Counted from the first letter of the stretch, positions 34,555 through 44,359 are shown. The stretch is DNA of 64,000 nucleotides from Bog-950 sp046329515 (GCA_046329515.1 JAXLUM010000003.1:310001-374000), one strand, 5' to 3'. Notes: a model not told the origin generated them from the sequence alone. Numbers and translations: made by a program.

Positions 34555-37263
34555 ATGGATAGTTACTCTTTTTTGGCTAATGCCACCCCGGAATACATTG
34601 ATAATCTGTATCGTGACTTCAAAACCGACCCCGCTTCGGTAGACCCTGAATTCCGTAAATTTTTTGAGGGTTTTGACTTCGCCAGCCTCAATTATAACGG
34701 AAATGGCAAAGCCGGCGTTTCAGCCGATGAGTTTAAGGTATATCGCCTTATTGATGCTTACCGCCGTAAAGGCCATTTGGAAGCCAAAACCAACCCTTTA
34801 AAGCCGCGGAAAGACCGTAAAGCCGAGTTGGGCCTGGAATTTTTCGGTTTAACGGATAAGGACCTTAGCCGCAAGTTCAGTATAGGGTCCGAAATTGGAT
34901 TGCCCAATGCCACCCTTACCGAAATTCTTGACCGCTTAAAGCAAATGTATTGCGGCAGCCTGGGTTTTGAATTGGGCCATGTGCGCTTAAAAGCAGAAGT
35001 GGATTTTTTCCGCGAAAGAGTGGAAGCCAAAGGCAAGCAGATTAACTACAGCGTAGAAAAGAAGGAGCACATACTGCGCATGCTGAACAAAGCTGTGGTG
35101 TTTGAAAAATTTCTTGGCACAAAGTATATAGGCGAAAAACGTTTTTCGCTGGAAGGTGGTGAAACTACCATTCCCGCCCTTGATGCTATTATCCGTACTG
35201 CTTCTGATATGAAAGTAGAGGAAGTGGTAATTGGTATGGCTCACCGTGGCCGCCTGAACATACTGGCCAACATAATGGGTAAAACCTACGAGGAAATTTT
35301 CAACGAATTTGAGGGCAACATACAGTATGACGAAACCATGGGCGATGGTGATGTGAAGTATCACCTTGGTTTCTCCTCACAATACCCTGTAAGCGATAAA
35401 AAATCGGTTTACTTAAAACTGATGCCTAATCCTTCGCACCTTGAAGCGGTTGATCCTATAGTTACAGGTTTTGCCCGTGCTAAGGCTGATGCTATTTACG
35501 GTTCTGATTACGATAAAATACTACCCATACTAATACATGGCGATGCTGCTGTAGCAGGCCAGGGTATTGTTTACGAAGTATTGCAAATGGCTAAGCTGGA
35601 TGGTTATTACACCGGCGGCACCATTCACTTTGTAATTAATAACCAAATTGGTTTTACAACTGATTTTGATGAAGCCCGCTCAAGCGATTATTCTACTTCA
35701 ATTGCTTCTACCATAGAAGCGCCGGTTATACATGTTAATGGCGATGATATAGAAGCAACGGTATTTGCCTGCGAACTGGCTGCTGAATACCGCCAGGAAT
35801 TTAATAAGGACATTTTTGTAGATATGGTGTGTTACCGCCGTTGGGGCCATAACGAAAGTGATGACCCTAAGTTTACACAGCCGGTAATGTATAAGCTTAT
35901 TGAAAAGCACGACAACCCGCGCGATGTATACTCTAAGCACCTTGAAGCTGAAGGCAGCGTACACGCTGAAATGGCCAAGCGCATGGAGAAGGAGTTTTGG
36001 AATGAATTGCAGGAGCGCCTTAACCTGGTAAAGCAGCACCCGCTGCCGTATAAACCACAGCCTACTGAAATAGCCTGGCAAAAACTGCGTAAGGCCACAA
36101 TTGAAGATTTTCAGAATTCGCCGGAAACTGCCATTAGCAAACAAATGGTAGAACAACTTATTGATGGCCTTACCAAAGTACCTGAAGGTTTTGTGCCTTT
36201 GCGCAAGGTGCAGAAGTATATGGAAGAGCGTAAGAAGTTGATGCGCGAAGATGGTATGCTGGATTGGGCCGCTGCTGAATTGATGGCTTATGGCAGCATT
36301 TTATTGGAAGGTAAAGATGTACGCCTTAGCGGTGAAGATGTTAAGCGCGGTACGTTTACGCATCGCCACGCGGTTATAAATGATGAGAATACGGATAAAG
36401 AATATTGCCGCCTGTGTAATTTAGGCAAAAAGCAAGGCCGTTTCTTTATTTATAACTCACACCTTAGTGAGTATGGTGTATTGGGTTTTGAATACGGTTA
36501 TTCATTACCAAGCCCGGACCCATTGGTTATTTGGGAAGCGCAGTTTGGCGACTTTGTAAATGGCGCGCAGATTATAATTGACCAGTTTATAAGCAGTGGC
36601 GAAAGCAAGTGGCAACGCAATACCGGCCTGGTAATGTTACTGCCGCATGGCTACGAAGGCCAGGGGCCTGAACACTCATCGGCACGGTTAGAGCGCTTTT
36701 TGCAACAGTGTGCTGAAATGAATATGGTGGTGGTAAACATTGCTGACCCTGCCAATTTCTTCCATGCCATACGTCGCCAGGTTAGCTGGCCTTTCCGCAA
36801 GCCGTTGGTGGTAATGAGCCCTAAATCTTTACTGCGCCATCCTAAGTGTGTTTCGCCTATTGATAAAGTGATGACAGGCGGTTTCCAGGAGTTACTGGTG
36901 GATGAGCCTAAAGCAAAAAAGGTGCGCAAAATTCTTTTCTGCACAGGTAAAATATATTACGACTTACTGGAAAGAAAGGAACGCGATAAAATTGAAGATG
37001 TAGTTATTGCGCGTGTAGAACAGCTTTACCCTGTGCCGCAGGATAAGATGATTGCCTTATCACAAAAATATCCGAAAGCGGAAGTGTGGTGGGTGCAGGA
37101 AGAGGCAGAGAACATGGGCGCATGGTATTTTATGCACGCCCGTTTGCACGAGAAGCTGGGCCTTAAAGGCATAGCACGTAAAAACTCAGCATCACCGGCA
37201 ACAGGTTATAAAAAGGTTCACCTTAAGGAACAGGAAACCATACTGGAAAGGGCATTTTCCTAA
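34555..37263 (+). CDS. sucA: 2-oxoglutarate dehydrogenase E1 component
   Basis: A 902-residue thiamine-diphosphate enzyme that decarboxylates 2-oxoglutarate in the TCA cycle and passes the succinyl group to the E2 lipoyl domain. The N-terminal E2-binding segment is present (SFLANATPEYIDNLYRDFK), as are VVIGMAHRGRLNILANIMGK near 224-243, the active-site LHGDAAVAGQG-like ILIHGDAAVAGQGIVYE near 325-341, TDFDEARSSDYSTS, and the transketolase-like C-terminal half with LLPHGYEGQGPEHSSARLER near 699-718. Full length. Its E2 partner is 720 bases downstream, separated by an antisense gene. Confidence 0.97.
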   Translation: MDSYSFLANATPEYIDNLYRDFKTDPASVDPEFRKFFEGFDFASLNYNGNGKAGVSADEFKVYRLIDAYRRKGHLEAKTNPLKPRKDRKAELGLEFFGLTDKDLSRKFSIGSEIGLPNATLTEILDRLKQMYCGSLGFELGHVRLKAEVDFFRERVEAKGKQINYSVEKKEHILRMLNKAVVFEKFLGTKYIGEKRFSLEGGETTIPALDAIIRTASDMKVEEVVIGMAHRGRLNILANIMGKTYEEIFNEFEGNIQYDETMGDGDVKYHLGFSSQYPVSDKKSVYLKLMPNPSHLEAVDPIVTGFARAKADAIYGSDYDKILPILIHGDAAVAGQGIVYEVLQMAKLDGYYTGGTIHFVINNQIGFTTDFDEARSSDYSTSIASTIEAPVIHVNGDDIEATVFACELAAEYRQEFNKDIFVDMVCYRRWGHNESDDPKFTQPVMYKLIEKHDNPRDVYSKHLEAEGSVHAEMAKRMEKEFWNELQERLNLVKQHPLPYKPQPTEIAWQKLRKATIEDFQNSPETAISKQMVEQLIDGLTKVPEGFVPLRKVQKYMEERKKLMREDGMLDWAAAELMAYGSILLEGKDVRLSGEDVKRGTFTHRHAVINDENTDKEYCRLCNLGKKQGRFFIYNSHLSEYGVLGFEYGYSLPSPDPLVIWEAQFGDFVNGAQIIIDQFISSGESKWQRNTGLVMLLPHGYEGQGPEHSSARLERFLQQCAEMNMVVVNIADPANFFHAIRRQVSWPFRKPLVVMSPKSLLRHPKCVSPIDKVMTGGFQELLVDEPKAKKVRKILFCTGKIYYDLLERKERDKIEDVVIARVEQLYPVPQDKMIALSQKYPKAEVWWVQEEAENMGAWYFMHARLHEKLGLKGIARKNSASPATGYKKVHLKEQETILERAFS

Positions 37264-37266
37264 AGC

Positions 37267-37836
37267 CTATTTTACCTTCTCAAGTGTTGCCTGTTTAATA
37301 CTAACGGTTATACTTTCTTTCATACCCCATAGGCCGGCTATATCTAATAGTTGGCGCGATAAATCCATATGAAAGGTTAAAGTTACAATGCACTTTATAG
37401 AGGCGTCGTTAACGCAGTGCAGATCTCCACGCCCCACCAAATGTATTCTTTGCGTTGGGGTGGTAAAGTCGCCTTCGGTAGCCACGGGTTCAGGGTCGTT
37501 ATCTTCAGTATTAATATAAGGCACGTTTAGTTTGCCGGTATAGGTCCACAGGTTATCCAGCGGCATTCTCTTCCACATGGCGTTAAGGGTATCATTGGTA
37601 GTATGAAAAGTATGCGGATCTACGGTTAGCATAATTTCGGCATTGTCATAATTTACATCTATATGCAGGTCGTTACTTATGGCTTTATACGCTGAATCGT
37701 TATAAACTATGTTAACAATAGCAATACCGTTCATAGTTACAAATGTGCCGGTATTAGGGTCGGTTGTGCTTAACTGCGCAGATAGCCTGATTACGCTTAA
37801 AATGCCTGCAATCAGAAGGTAAAGCGTTTTTCGCAT
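37267..37836 (-). CDS. Secreted protein of unknown function, antisense between sucA and sucB
   Basis: A 189-residue protein with a signal peptide (LYLLIAGILSVIRLSAQ). The mature part is beta-rich (GTFVTMNGIAIVNIVYNDSAY, LHIDVNYDNAEIMLTVDPHTF, IHLVGRGDLHCVNDASIKC, VTLTFHMDL), reminiscent of a lipocalin- or YceI-like barrel that binds a small hydrophobic ligand, but I cannot assign it. Two Cys could form a disulphide. Its stop lies 3 bases from the sucA stop, in convergent orientation, and its start faces the sucB promoter region. Confidence 0.7.
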   Translation of the reverse strand: MRKTLYLLIAGILSVIRLSAQLSTTDPNTGTFVTMNGIAIVNIVYNDSAYKAISNDLHIDVNYDNAEIMLTVDPHTFHTTNDTLNAMWKRMPLDNLWTYTGKLNVPYINTEDNDPEPVATEGDFTTPTQRIHLVGRGDLHCVNDASIKCIVTLTFHMDLSRQLLDIAGLWGMKESITVSIKQATLEKVK

Positions 37837-37979
37837 AGGTCTTATTTAATTGGTTGGCTTCAAATAGTGTACCCTGCCTTTATCTTTTCGTAATCTCCGC
37901 CTACAGGCAATGTTAATCCATGCTTTTTGGGTAATATTGCATCCCGAAATTTACGAATAAGGATATATATCAAGAACAC

Positions 37980-39233
37980 ATGACAGAATTAAAAGTTCCC
38001 GCAATAGCCGAATCAATTACCGAAGTAACCTTAAGCCGCTTTTTGGTTAAGGATGGTGATTATGTAGAGTTAGACCAACCGGTTTGTGAATTAGAAACGG
38101 ATAAGGCCAGCCAGGAAATTCCTGCACCTGTTGCCGGTGTAGTTAAACTGGTAGCAAAAGAGGGAGAGGACTTAAAAGTTGGTGGTGTTATATGCAATAT
38201 AGATGAAAGTGCCGCTAAGCCTGCTGCTAAAGCTGAGTCTGAAACCAAAAAGGCTGAAGTAAAAGCGCCGAAAGCGGAAAGCAAGGAAACTAAAACTGAA
38301 GCCCCGAAAAAAGAAGAACAGCCTAAAGCTGAAACTGCTAAGCAGGAGAATGTACATGCCACACCGGTAGCTAAAAAAATACTGGAAGAAGGCGGCCTTA
38401 AAGCCGGAGATGTGAAAGGAACCGGCACCGGCGGTAAAATTACGAAGGAAGATGCTTTGGCTGCCGTTCGTAATAAACTGAACTTACCACAACGCGAAGC
38501 TTTTAGCCGCAACGAGCGCCGCGAGAAAATGAGCCGCTTACGTAAAACTATTTCTGAGCGTTTGGTGTACTCAAAAAATTCAACCGCTATGCTTACCACT
38601 TTTAATGAAGTGGATATGACGGCTATAAATAAAATACGTGAGAAATACGGCGATACATTTAAAAAGAAGAATGAAGTAGGCCTGGGCATGATGAGCTTTT
38701 TTACAAAGGCGGTGTGCCTTTCGTTAGAGAAGTTCCCTGCGGTTAATTCATATATAGAGGAAAACGAAATTGTTTATCACGATTACTGCGATATATCAAT
38801 TGCTGTTTCTACCCCTAAAGGCTTAGTGGTGCCGGTTATACGCAATGCGGAATCTTTAACCCTTGCAGGTATAGAAAAGAAGGTAAAAGAGTTAGCTATA
38901 AAAGGCCGTGATGGTCAGTTAACCATGGATGAAATGACCGGCGGTACGTTTACTATTAGTAATGGTGGCGTGTTTGGTTCATTAATGAGTACGCCTATTA
39001 TCAACCCTCCGCAAACGGCTATACTTGGTATGCACAAAATACAGGACCGCCCAATGGCAATAGATGGCCAGGTGGTAATACGCCCAATGATGTATGTTGC
39101 CTTAAGCTACGACCACCGCATTATTGACGGTAAAGAATCAGTTAGCTTTTTAGTTAGCGTGAAGGATTACCTGGAGAACCCGCACAAGATGCTGCTGGGT
39201 ATGGACCCTGTTGATTTGCTGCTTGATTTGTAG
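37980..39233 (+). CDS. sucB: 2-oxoglutarate dehydrogenase E2, dihydrolipoyllysine succinyltransferase
   Basis: A 417-residue E2 enzyme. The lipoyl domain has the lipoylated Lys 42 in ELETDKASQEI; an Ala/Lys/Glu-rich flexible linker runs about 78-122; the peripheral subunit-binding domain is HATPVAKKILEEGGLKAGDV near 126-145 with GTGTGGKITKEDAL; and the catalytic domain has the active-site HRIIDG (His 379, Asp 383). The single lipoyl domain and the NxPQTAILGMHKI segment fit SucB rather than pyruvate dehydrogenase E2. It works with SucA, encoded just upstream; no E3 gene is in the window. Confidence 0.95.
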   Translation: MTELKVPAIAESITEVTLSRFLVKDGDYVELDQPVCELETDKASQEIPAPVAGVVKLVAKEGEDLKVGGVICNIDESAAKPAAKAESETKKAEVKAPKAESKETKTEAPKKEEQPKAETAKQENVHATPVAKKILEEGGLKAGDVKGTGTGGKITKEDALAAVRNKLNLPQREAFSRNERREKMSRLRKTISERLVYSKNSTAMLTTFNEVDMTAINKIREKYGDTFKKKNEVGLGMMSFFTKAVCLSLEKFPAVNSYIEENEIVYHDYCDISIAVSTPKGLVVPVIRNAESLTLAGIEKKVKELAIKGRDGQLTMDEMTGGTFTISNGGVFGSLMSTPIINPPQTAILGMHKIQDRPMAIDGQVVIRPMMYVALSYDHRIIDGKESVSFLVSVKDYLENPHKMLLGMDPVDLLLDL

Positions 39234-39310
39234 CAATAAGCATTTCTGAAAGGCGTTTCATAGGTGCAATTATTTGGTTATTTTAATTTACTTGCACTAA
39301 ACCCACGCTT

Positions 39311-40630
39311 ATGTCAGGATGGTCTACCACCACAAGTAATTTTTTTACCCGTACCGTAGTTCCACTTTTTTTAGTTGTTGTTTGTCCGCCTTTTGCCATG
39401 CTGATGTGGCACACTGCAGCTAACCTTGACGGCTCATTCCTTAAACTTTGGGAGGAAATACAAAGCAAAGGCTTCTACCAATTGATTTTTAATGTATGGG
39501 GTGCGCACTTTTTGGGTAGCGCAGTTGCGTGGAAGTGCATTGGCATTTTTGCTGCGTTGCAATTATTGCTGATGCGCGTAGTGCCCGGTAGAAAATACAA
39601 GGGCACGGTTACCGCTAAAGGCAATGTGCCTGAATACACTGATAACGGCCTGGCTACTTACCTTATAACCTTTGCCCTTTTTTTAATATGCACCTTATGG
39701 TTGAAGCTGTTTTCGCCGGCTATTATCTACCAAAACTTTGGTGATATACTTGGGGCGTTGAATATTACCGCATTGGTTTTTTGTTTAGTGCTGTATTTTA
39801 AAGGACGTTTCTTCCCTTCCTCTTCCGATAATTCGCATACGGGTAATTTTATATTCGATTACTATTGGGGCACAGAGTTGTTTCCGCGCATATTAGGTTG
39901 GGATGTAAAGCAATTTACCAATTGCCGTTTCGGTATGACGGGTTGGGCTTTAGCAGTAGTTTCTTTTCCCTTTGCGCAGTATGAACTTTATGGAAAGGTG
40001 GATTGGTCTATTATTGTATCTGCCGCTTTACTCTTCATTTACCTGTTCAAGTTCTTTATATGGGAGAGTGGCTATATGAAGAGCATGGATATACAGGTGG
40101 ACCGAGCAGGGTTTATGATTTGCTGGGGTTGCCTGGTGTGGGTGCCTGCGGTTTACACCTCGCCAACTATGTTTATGGTTAACCACCCCATTGGTTTAAA
40201 CTGGATGATGGCTGCCGTTATTTTTGTTGCCGGATTTATAGCAATATGGATGAATTACTGGGCAGATTGGCAGCGGCAAGTGGTGCGTGCTACTAAGGGT
40301 AAAACTAAAATTTGGGGCCGCGAACCGCAATTAATAGAGGCGAGTTATACTACTGAAACGGGGGAGCGCAAAACTAACCTGTTGCTGGCTTCAGGTTTTT
40401 GGGGCGTTAGCCGTCACTTTCATTATGTGCCTGAATTGCTGTCAGCCTTTTTCTGGAGTTGCGCCACCGGGTTTTCCTACCTGTTTCCGTTTTTCTACCT
40501 CATTTTTCTTACGGTGCTGTTAGTGCATCGGTCTTTTCGCGATGATCAGAAATGCCGCAACAAGTACGGAAAAGATTGGGAAAAGTACTGCGAGGCTGTT
40601 CCCTACAAAATAATTCCCGGTATATTGTAA
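39311..40630 (+). CDS. DHCR7/ERG4-ERG24-like sterol reductase family membrane protein
   Basis: A 439-residue protein with about nine hydrophobic segments. The C-terminal third carries the sterol reductase hallmarks: LLASGFWGVSRHFHYVPELL near 357-376 and HRSFRDDQKCRNKYG plus WEKYCEAVPYKIIPGIL near 404-439, closely matching the pattern of 7-dehydrocholesterol reductase (LLASGWWGVxRHxNY ... RDExRCxxKYGxDWxxYxxxVPYRxxPGI). These enzymes reduce a ring double bond with NADPH. Sterol synthesis is rare in Bacteroidota, so it may act on environmental sterols or another isoprenoid. It lies 3 bases before an RmlD-like gene, probably one operon. Confidence 0.88.
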   Translation: MSGWSTTTSNFFTRTVVPLFLVVVCPPFAMLMWHTAANLDGSFLKLWEEIQSKGFYQLIFNVWGAHFLGSAVAWKCIGIFAALQLLLMRVVPGRKYKGTVTAKGNVPEYTDNGLATYLITFALFLICTLWLKLFSPAIIYQNFGDILGALNITALVFCLVLYFKGRFFPSSSDNSHTGNFIFDYYWGTELFPRILGWDVKQFTNCRFGMTGWALAVVSFPFAQYELYGKVDWSIIVSAALLFIYLFKFFIWESGYMKSMDIQVDRAGFMICWGCLVWVPAVYTSPTMFMVNHPIGLNWMMAAVIFVAGFIAIWMNYWADWQRQVVRATKGKTKIWGREPQLIEASYTTETGERKTNLLLASGFWGVSRHFHYVPELLSAFFWSCATGFSYLFPFFYLIFLTVLLVHRSFRDDQKCRNKYGKDWEKYCEAVPYKIIPGIL

Positions 40631-40633
40631 AGC

Positions 40634-41518
40634 ATGAAAAAGAAGATAGTGGTAACCGGCGCTGCCGGATTTTTGGGTTACCATTTACTGCGCCTGGCTG
40701 AGCCTGTTTACGAAGTATATGGTTTGTACCATAACCGTAATGCAGCATTTGCAAATGCTGCCATGCTTAGGTGCGATATCACCAACTACATTGAAACAGG
40801 AAACATTATAGATGATATAGAGCCGGATGCCATTATTCATTTGGCGGCTATAAGCGATGCCAATTATTGCCAGCAGCATAAAGAAGAGTCGTTTGCGGTA
40901 AATGTACAGGCCACTGAAAACCTTGCAGGCATTTGCAGTGATTTGAATATTCCTTTTGTGTTTGCCTCAACCGATTTGGTATTTGACGGTAAGAAAGGCC
41001 GATACCGCGAAACCGATGCAAAAAATCCCTTGAGCCTTTACGGAGAACAAAAGGCGAAAGCAGAGGAAGATACCTTGAAGATTTATCCCAACTCATTGGT
41101 GTTGCGTTTACCCTTGATGTTTGGTTCGCAAACAGCAGGAGAAGGGAAATACCTGCAACAGTTTTTAGCGAAGCTACAGGCCGGCGAAAAGGTTAAATTG
41201 TTTTTAGACGAATACCGTAGTGTGTGCGGAGCGAAGAGCATTAGTGCAGGCATTCTTCACTTTTTGTTTAAGCAGTCGGGTGTTTTACACCTTGCAGGCA
41301 AGCAAAGGTTGTCGCGCTATGAGTTTGGCCTTAAAGCAGCAAAGGCTTTTGGGTTGAACGAGGGCTTAATTGAAAGTTGTTTGCAAAAAGATGTTACTAT
41401 GGCTGCCCCGCGCCCTGCTGATGTATCAATGGATATTTCAAAAGCTTTAGCTTTGGGTTATTCTCCTTTGTTGGCAGATGAAGAACTAAAACTGATAGCC
41501 AAGGGCGAATACCTGTAA
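40634..41518 (+). CDS. RmlD-like NAD(P)-dependent sugar-nucleotide reductase (extended SDR)
   Basis: A 294-residue Rossmann-fold protein. Cofactor loop VTGAAGFLGYH near 6-16; AAISDANYCQQHKEES near 74-89, like the DxxLAAxTxVDxxE segment of RmlD; FASTDLVFDG near 114-123; and the catalytic YGEQKAKAE (Tyr/Lys) near 135-143. RmlD makes dTDP-L-rhamnose; no other rhamnose genes are near, so a different sugar or substrate is possible. It starts 3 bases after the sterol-reductase-like gene and overlaps the next gene by one base (TAATG). Confidence 0.8.
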   Translation: MKKKIVVTGAAGFLGYHLLRLAEPVYEVYGLYHNRNAAFANAAMLRCDITNYIETGNIIDDIEPDAIIHLAAISDANYCQQHKEESFAVNVQATENLAGICSDLNIPFVFASTDLVFDGKKGRYRETDAKNPLSLYGEQKAKAEEDTLKIYPNSLVLRLPLMFGSQTAGEGKYLQQFLAKLQAGEKVKLFLDEYRSVCGAKSISAGILHFLFKQSGVLHLAGKQRLSRYEFGLKAAKAFGLNEGLIESCLQKDVTMAAPRPADVSMDISKALALGYSPLLADEELKLIAKGEYL

Positions 41519-42531
41519 TGAGATATTTGTTGTTACCTCTGTTTTTCTTTTTGTGCCATACACTGCCTGCCCAGCAGGAAGAATCTATTTTTAAACCGGC
41601 ACGGGTAATTTTTTACAACACCGAAAACCTTTTCGATACTATTAATAACCCTGATACGGATGATGAAGAATTTCTGCCATCATCAAAGCAGGAATGGAAT
41701 AGCGCTAAATATCAAACGAAGCTTACGCATGTTGCAAAGGTTGTTTCCTCCTTATGCGATACAATAGCCCCTTTGGTAATAGGCCTTGCTGAAGTAGAGA
41801 ACAACAAAGTGCTTGAGGATTTAATAGCACAGCCGGCCTTAAAGAAGTTTAACTTGAAAATTGTACACCACGACTCGCCGGATGAGCGAGGTATTGATGT
41901 GGCGTTGCTGTATAATGCTGATGTAATTGAGGAAGTGTTTGACAGTTACTTGCATGTGGAACTGGACAGTGATAAAACCCGAGACATACTTTACTATAAA
42001 GGGTTTATTGATGAGGCTTACCCCATTTGGTTTTTTGTAAACCATTGGCCCAGCAGAAGAGATGGAGTACTGAAAAGCGAAGTAAAGCGCATGACTGCTG
42101 AAAAAGTTTTACGCGCTAAAATTGATAACCTTTATTTGGGTGAACCATATAGCCGTGTTGTAGTAATGGGCGATTTTAACGACAACCCAACGGATAGCGC
42201 TACTACAGTGCTTACAAGGTATAAAGCACCGGTGGTAAGTGGCCAACGTTTACAAAATCTGATGTTGCCGTTGTATAAGGCAGGGAAATATTCTTTAAGC
42301 TATAGAGGCAAAGGTGATTTGTTTGACCAGTTTATGGTTTCTGAAAATTTGGTAGATAAAGAAAGCCGCTACTACATACGCAGTGGTATAGCCAATATTT
42401 ATTCTCCTTCCTGGTTACTGTTTAATCATCCTACTTATGGGCCAATACCTGATCGCACCTATGCCAATGGTAAATACACCGGCGGTTATTCCGATCACTT
42501 ACCGGTTTATTTTGATGTGGTATTTAAGTAG
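41518..42531 (+). CDS. Secreted endonuclease/exonuclease/phosphatase family protein
   Basis: A 337-residue exported protein (signal peptide to about residue 19, TLPAQ) of the EEP fold. Marks: IFYNTENLFDT near 31-41, LAEVENNKVLEDL near 89-101, NHWPSRRDG near 179-187, the metal/acid pair in VVVMGDFNDNPTDS near 216-229, and SDHLPVYFDV at the C-terminus. Secreted members of Bacteroidota act on nucleic acids or phosphoesters outside the cytoplasm; the substrate is not evident. Its start overlaps the previous stop by one base and its last 25 bases overlap the convergent gene at 42507. Confidence 0.88.
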   Translation: MRYLLLPLFFFLCHTLPAQQEESIFKPARVIFYNTENLFDTINNPDTDDEEFLPSSKQEWNSAKYQTKLTHVAKVVSSLCDTIAPLVIGLAEVENNKVLEDLIAQPALKKFNLKIVHHDSPDERGIDVALLYNADVIEEVFDSYLHVELDSDKTRDILYYKGFIDEAYPIWFFVNHWPSRRDGVLKSEVKRMTAEKVLRAKIDNLYLGEPYSRVVVMGDFNDNPTDSATTVLTRYKAPVVSGQRLQNLMLPLYKAGKYSLSYRGKGDLFDQFMVSENLVDKESRYYIRSGIANIYSPSWLLFNHPTYGPIPDRTYANGKYTGGYSDHLPVYFDVVFK

Positions 42532-43940
42532 ACTGCTTTATAAATCGTAGTGCGGGCATAGCCATTCCTGAACTCCTTAACTACTTCTAAATTCTTTTTG
42601 TTCTCAATCCAACCCCCGGGGTCAGATTCTATGATATAGGAATTACCGTGCTTGCCATTTAGTATTGGTTGGCTGTATTTTAAGCCGGGGTAGCCATTAT
42701 TAGGCGTTGTCAATGCATAAAACGCGGGAAAGGTCCCTCCTACAGAATCCTGCGGTTGTTGAATTTCACGCATATAGCTTAACGCATCAACAAGATTATA
42801 AATTGATTTACGGTAAGCTATATCCTCCTCGTAATGGAAAACATTGGTATCCATTGTACTAATGGCTGCCCATATAAGCACTCCTGTAACTATACTTCTA
42901 AAAGCAATGGATTGCGTTATGCTGCTCAGGCTTAAACTAACGAGTAAGGCCAGCGGCGGAAGAAGCAGAAAAACATAGCGGGCCATATAGAAAGCCAATG
43001 AGCTTGCACATAAGTTGCCCACTATAAAAATGCCCAGCAGCACAGGGAAACTATTACGAAAACTGTTTTTAGTAAAAGTGCCTTTTACAATGCAGCCTAT
43101 CAGGCCCCCAATTAAAATCCATTTCCACCAATACCTGTTTTGATTCCAGATTAAAAAGTTGAAAAAGTTCTTAAAGTGCTCTTTTACCGTAGCCACTTCT
43201 AATGAAACGGTACTTACGTGGTAAGGAAAAAAATACCAGCCGTTTTGCGCTTTTTGCACCAGCAGAAAAAGTCCGAAAAAAAGAAAGGGCGCCAATAGAA
43301 AAAGCAATGAAGGCTTTAACTGACTCTTGCTTTCCTTGCGGTAAAACAGTTGCTGAAAAATGATGAATGCTGCAAAGGTGAAAGGCAGCAGTATGCCGCT
43401 TTCTTTTGTAAATATGGCAAGCGTGCTATACAGACCGGCTAAAGCGTATTTGTTTTCGTAAAAAGCGGTTAACGCCAGCCAGGCAAACAAGGCCAATAGT
43501 ATTTCAGGCAGTAACAAGGTTGAAAGACCAAGGAAGAAAGGTTGCACAGCAATAAGCGTAACGGTAACTAAGGCATTAAAATAACCATAGTACTTTCCGG
43601 CTTTACAGTAAACAGCCAATAACAACAGTAATGAAACACTGAAGGCAAATACGTGGGCTGTAAAAACATTGCTACCGAAAAGTTTGAAAGCTGTGCCCCC
43701 CAGGAAAGCAAATAGTAACGGATGTCCGCGTGAAAACTCGGGATCTAAAGCGCCCGGCATAAGACTTAATCCGTGCTCATAAAGCGCGTTGGCAGCAGGG
43801 GCATAAACACCTAACTCATCCCAGTAATAAGGTAGCCACAGTGCTTTCCATTGAAAAGCAGTTACTACAATGCACAGCAATGCGAATAAACTGTGGTAAA
43901 GCCAATTGGGATAAAGCGTTTTATTAAAGGATGGCGACAT
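42507..43940 (-). CDS. GT39/ArnT-like polytopic glycosyltransferase
   Basis: A 477-residue membrane protein with about ten hydrophobic helices. The first extracytoplasmic loop has LPYYWDELGVYAPAANALY near 32-50, whose Asp-Glu pair fits the catalytic acid of GT-C (GT39/GT83) enzymes, and RGHPLLFAFLGG near 69-80. The C-terminal part is a soluble domain of about 100 residues. Enzymes of this type move a sugar from a polyprenyl-phosphate carrier to a protein or lipid on the periplasmic side. Donor and acceptor are unknown. It is 8 bases after the QueD-like gene. Confidence 0.78.
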   Translation of the reverse strand: MSPSFNKTLYPNWLYHSLFALLCIVVTAFQWKALWLPYYWDELGVYAPAANALYEHGLSLMPGALDPEFSRGHPLLFAFLGGTAFKLFGSNVFTAHVFAFSVSLLLLLAVYCKAGKYYGYFNALVTVTLIAVQPFFLGLSTLLLPEILLALFAWLALTAFYENKYALAGLYSTLAIFTKESGILLPFTFAAFIIFQQLFYRKESKSQLKPSLLFLLAPFLFFGLFLLVQKAQNGWYFFPYHVSTVSLEVATVKEHFKNFFNFLIWNQNRYWWKWILIGGLIGCIVKGTFTKNSFRNSFPVLLGIFIVGNLCASSLAFYMARYVFLLLPPLALLVSLSLSSITQSIAFRSIVTGVLIWAAISTMDTNVFHYEEDIAYRKSIYNLVDALSYMREIQQPQDSVGGTFPAFYALTTPNNGYPGLKYSQPILNGKHGNSYIIESDPGGWIENKKNLEVVKEFRNGYARTTIYKAVYLNTTSK

Positions 43941-43948
43941 TAACGGAA

Positions 43949-44359
43949 CTATGAAGCTGGGTATTCAAAATAGTTTCGTTCCGTTTCCCATAAGCGCAGT
44001 TGTAAATCGTATTTACTATCCAGCTTAGGGCGTAAAATATTATAAATAACTACTATTATATTTTCACCAGTGGGGTTAAGATTTTTAAACTCTGCCGTAT
44101 CCTCGTTTAAATTCTGGTGGTCAAAGCGTGCATGAACTTCTTTCATTACCAAATTGTCCAATTCCTTAACGTCAATTACATAACCTGTTTCAGGGTCAAT
44201 TTCACCGGTAACTTTTACATCTAAACGATAATTATGCCCATGGTAATTTTCGTTGGCACATAAACCGAATACTTCTTTGTTTTTCTCTATGCTCCAGTCC
44301 TTACGGTAAAGGCGATGGGCGGCATTAAAAACAGTCTTTCTGAAAACAGCAACTTTCAT
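43949..44359 (-). CDS. queD: 6-carboxytetrahydropterin synthase / PTPS family protein (QueD-like)
   Basis: A 136-residue enzyme of the 6-pyruvoyltetrahydropterin synthase family, which converts dihydroneopterin triphosphate in the queuosine or pterin pathway. Zinc ligands and catalytic residues are visible: FNAAHRL (His 15), CANENYHGHNY (Cys 34, His 40, His 42), RFDHQNLN near 91-98, NPTGENI near 110-116 and the Glu in LWETERNYFEY at the C-terminus. The CxxxxxHGH arrangement suits either QueD or PTPS; no other queuosine gene is in the window. Confidence 0.88.
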   Translation of the reverse strand: MKVAVFRKTVFNAAHRLYRKDWSIEKNKEVFGLCANENYHGHNYRLDVKVTGEIDPETGYVIDVKELDNLVMKEVHARFDHQNLNEDTAEFKNLNPTGENIIVVIYNILRPKLDSKYDLQLRLWETERNYFEYPAS

